NCBI GenBank assembly: GCA_007119305.1
Contig: SKPY01000341.1
Location: forward strand, 1-6,572
From: Nitriliruptorales bacterium
Lineage (GTDB): Bacteria; Actinomycetota; Nitriliruptoria; Euzebyales; Egibacteraceae
DNA: 6,572 bases
Direction: 5' to 3'
Below the pieces are notes generated by a model that was given only the letters and a program-made list of their open reading frames with translations, had not been told where the DNA came from and ran no database searches. The translations under genes and the position numbers were made by a program. Of the stretch, positions 5,155-6,572 are shown piece by piece. Position 1 is the stretch's first letter. Each line of letters begins with the position of its first letter.

Positions 5155-6156
5155 ATGCGTGCTTCCCCTGCCGCCAGCGAGCCGCGCCCGCATCCAGGCC
5201 GCCCGCTGACCGTCCTGCTCGCCGCCCCGCGCGGGTTCTGCGCCGGGGTCGAGCGCGCGATCGAGATCGTGGAGCTCGCCCTCGAGCACTACGGGCCCCC
5301 CGTGTACGTGCGCCACGCGATCGTGCACAACACCCACGTCGTGGCCGACCTCGAGGCCAGGGGGGCGGTGTTCGTGGAGGACGAGCACGAGGTGCCCGAG
5401 GGGGGGATCGTGGTGTTCAGCGCCCACGGGGTCGCGCCTGCGGTCAAGCGCAACGCCCAGCAGCTGGGCTTGAACGCGGTCGACGCGACCTGCCCGCTCG
5501 TCACGAAGGTGCACCACGAGGCCCGGCACTACGCGGAGGAGGGGTACACGATCCTCCTGATCGGCCACGCGGGCCACCAGGAGGTGATCGGCACGACGGG
5601 CAACGCGCCCGAGGCGATCATCCTCGTGGAGACCCCCGAGGACGTGGCAGCCGTCGAGGTCGCCGATCCCGCCAAGGTGGCCTACATCTCGCAGACCACG
5701 CTGTCGGTGGACGAGGCCGAAACGGTCATTGCAGCGATCCGGGAGCGCTTCCCCGACGCGCAAGGGCCGAAAGGCGACGACATCTGCTACGCCACGCAGA
5801 ACCGCCAGGACGCCACCAAGGTGCTCGCCCGCCGCAGCGACCTCGTGCTCGTGGTCGGCAGCGACACGTCATCAAACTCCAAGCGGATGGTGGAGGTCGC
5901 GCTGAAGGCCGGCGCCCCCGCCGCCTACCTGATCGACCGGGCCGACAGCATCCGTGACGACTGGCTCGAGGGCGTGGCGACGGTCGGGCTGACTTCGGGG
6001 GCCAGCGCGCCGGACCTGCTCGTGCGCGACGTCATCGAAGCGCTTGCTGCGCGGCCCGGCGGTGCGGTCGTGGAGACGGTCGACGTGGTCGAGGAGGACA
6101 TGCACTTCGCGCTTCCGGCCAACCTGCGTCGCCTGCCCGTCGCCCACGCGCGCTGA
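5155..6156 (+). CDS. ispH: 4-hydroxy-3-methylbut-2-enyl diphosphate reductase (IspH/LytB)
   Basis: Last enzyme of the MEP pathway: a cytoplasmic iron-sulfur enzyme that reduces HMBPP to IPP and DMAPP. The 333 residues cover the whole family. The three cluster cysteines are C29 (PRGFCAGVERAI), C113 (DATCPLVTKVH) and C211 (DDICYATQNRQ). Substrate residues are present: H54 (VRH), H91 (FSAHGV), H141 and E143 (GHQEV, the proton-relay glutamate), T181 (SQTTLSVD), the SSNS motif at 239-242, and the serine in GASAPDLLV. The residue after H54 is Ala where E. coli has Glu. The frame is open to an ATG at 5059, but ATG 5155 is preferred: it follows a -10 box by 7 nt and leaves only a short, about 17-residue extension before the conserved core. 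Transcribed divergently from the trk operon, apparently as a single gene. Confidence 0.97.
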   Translation: MRASPAASEPRPHPGRPLTVLLAAPRGFCAGVERAIEIVELALEHYGPPVYVRHAIVHNTHVVADLEARGAVFVEDEHEVPEGGIVVFSAHGVAPAVKRNAQQLGLNAVDATCPLVTKVHHEARHYAEEGYTILLIGHAGHQEVIGTTGNAPEAIILVETPEDVAAVEVADPAKVAYISQTTLSVDEAETVIAAIRERFPDAQGPKGDDICYATQNRQDATKVLARRSDLVLVVGSDTSSNSKRMVEVALKAGAPAAYLIDRADSIRDDWLEGVATVGLTSGASAPDLLVRDVIEALAARPGGAVVETVDVVEEDMHFALPANLRRLPVAHAR

Positions 6157-6166
6157 GGGTGCGCGC
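6148..6166. terminator. Candidate GC-only hairpin between convergent ispH and dehydratase genes
   Basis: GCGCGC, a 7-nt loop containing the ispH stop, then GCGCGC gives a six-pair stem. There is no T-tract on either strand, so it is not a classical intrinsic terminator. It is recorded because the two convergent stops are only 16 bp apart and termination has to occur nearby. Confidence 0.25.
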
Positions 6167-6172
6167 ACGTCG

Positions 6173-6460
6173 TCACGCCGCTTCGGCGTCGATGCGCTGC
6201 GCGAGTGCGAGGCAGTCCTGCGTCACCCCGCCTGCGGAGTGGCTGATGATCGCAAGATCCACCGTGTTCCAGCTGATCGCGATGTCCGGGTGGTGGTTCA
6301 GGTCCTCGGCGCTGCGCGCGACCCGGTTCACGAACGCGATGGAGCCAGCGAAGTCGGCGAACTTGTAGGTCTTCGTGATGCCGGCGTCGACGGTGCCCTC
6401 CCAGCCCTTCAGGTCCTTCAACGCGGTTTGTAGTGCGTCGGGTTGCAGCATGTCAGCCAT
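6173..6460 (-). CDS. phhB: 4a-hydroxytetrahydrobiopterin dehydratase (pterin-4a-carbinolamine dehydratase)
   Basis: Small cytoplasmic enzyme that dehydrates 4a-hydroxytetrahydrobiopterin, recycling the pterin cofactor used by aromatic amino acid hydroxylases. The 95 residues match the family length. The signature is intact: E52 then NHHP (55-58), W64, and H74 in DLAIISHSAGGVT. H56, H57 and H74 correspond to the three catalytic histidines of the mammalian enzyme. The C-terminus LTQDCLAL-like helix (GVTQDCLALAQRID) is typical. The start is ATG 6460, with GGAG 5 nt upstream; an internal ATG three codons on is less likely. It converges on ispH with 16 bp between stops. No hydroxylase gene is visible, so the role in this organism may be pterin recycling for another enzyme. 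An upstream frame overlaps its first 8 bases. Confidence 0.95.
   Translation of the reverse strand: MADMLQPDALQTALKDLKGWEGTVDAGITKTYKFADFAGSIAFVNRVARSAEDLNHHPDIAISWNTVDLAIISHSAGGVTQDCLALAQRIDAEAA
6175..6189. terminator. Second short hairpin just downstream of ispH, inside the 3' end of the dehydratase gene
   Basis: ACGCCG, loop CTT, CGGCGT forms a perfect six-pair stem beginning 19 nt after the ispH stop. It lacks a T-tract and overlaps the last codons of the opposing gene, so its shape may simply reflect the GAC GCC GAA GCG GCG codons there. Confidence 0.25.
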
Positions 6461-6572
6461 GGTTGCTCCGGGGTCGTCTGCTCACGTCGCTGCTAGCCCT
6501 ACCCTGCGACGCCAGGCCCAACGCCTCGCAGAAGGCAGCGCCCACCTGCTCCCACTGCCAGGCCCGCAGTCT
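6453..6572 (-). CDS. Probable 3' end of an unidentified gene entering from the right edge
   Basis: On the minus strand a frame is open from the window edge to a TGA at 6455-6453, inside the start of the dehydratase gene (8-nt overlap). The 39 visible residues begin RLRAWQWEQVGAAFCEALGL. Over the first 23 codons nearly every third base is G or C, as expected of a real coding frame here; the signal weakens in the last 15 codons (RASSDVSRRPRSNHG). The AWxWEQVxxxFxEAL pattern recalls the C-terminal helix of some GT-B glycosyltransferases, but this is only a resemblance and no function should be assigned. If real, it forms a short operon with the dehydratase. Two other frames are also open over much of this short stretch, so the call is tentative. 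Confidence 0.4.
   Translation of the reverse strand, partial: RLRAWQWEQVGAAFCEALGLASQGRASSDVSRRPRSNHG
6466..6469 (-). promoter_or_regulatory. Shine-Dalgarno for the dehydratase gene
   Basis: GGAG on the minus strand with 5 nt to ATG 6460. It supports that start over the ATG three codons downstream, and shows the gene is not leaderless. Confidence 0.5.

Noticed and set aside
3941..5209. Plus-strand open frame of 422 codons opposite the two trkA genes
   Set aside because: Low-complexity translation without recognisable domains; the minus strand carries two well-formed RCK proteins with ribosome binding sites. The frame also crosses the divergent promoter region.
4942..5763. Minus-strand frame of 273 codons opposite ispH and the spacer
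   Set aside because: It lies opposite the highly conserved ispH, contains no family motif, and runs through the divergent promoter region and into the trkA start in another frame.

Overview
The window is very GC-rich, uses GTG and ATG starts about equally, packs its genes with overlaps of 4-8 nt or gaps of a few bases, and has a likely leaderless gene. Together with the protein sequences this suggests a high-GC actinobacterium, perhaps a deep-branching class rather than a classical Streptomyces or Mycobacterium. That placement is inference. No RNA gene, CRISPR array, insertion sequence or phage gene was seen, and no gene-free stretch exceeds about 130 bp.

About three quarters of the window (5023 down to 1, minus strand) is one compact Trk-type potassium uptake operon. 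In transcription order it holds two single-RCK TrkA regulators (4358-5023 and 3677-4354), a 57-residue one-helix membrane protein (3507-3680), a full TrkH channel subunit (1999-3504), a 235-residue two-helix protein with an outward-facing domain that may be an OB-fold (1295-2002), and a second TrkH (1288 down past the left edge, so partial). The two TrkA proteins resemble the two halves of the double-RCK TrkA of proteobacteria and the CeoB/CeoC pair of mycobacteria. The two TrkH proteins are tandem paralogues, colinear over almost their whole visible length, but they differ at residues next to the ion filter. The 57-aa protein and the 235-aa protein are embedded by start/stop overlaps or very short gaps, so they are the best candidates for undescribed parts of this transporter.

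A 131-bp divergent spacer (5024-5154) separates this operon from ispH (5155-6156, plus strand), the last enzyme of the MEP isoprenoid pathway. ispH has a good -10 box exactly seven bases before its ATG, which predicts a leaderless mRNA. The spacer also holds a perfect 10-bp palindrome beside a weak minus-strand -10 candidate.

ispH converges, across only 16 bp with GC-rich inverted repeats, on a minus-strand pterin-4a-carbinolamine dehydratase gene (6173-6460). A reading frame entering from the right edge on the minus strand ends inside the start of that gene and is probably the 3' end of another gene.
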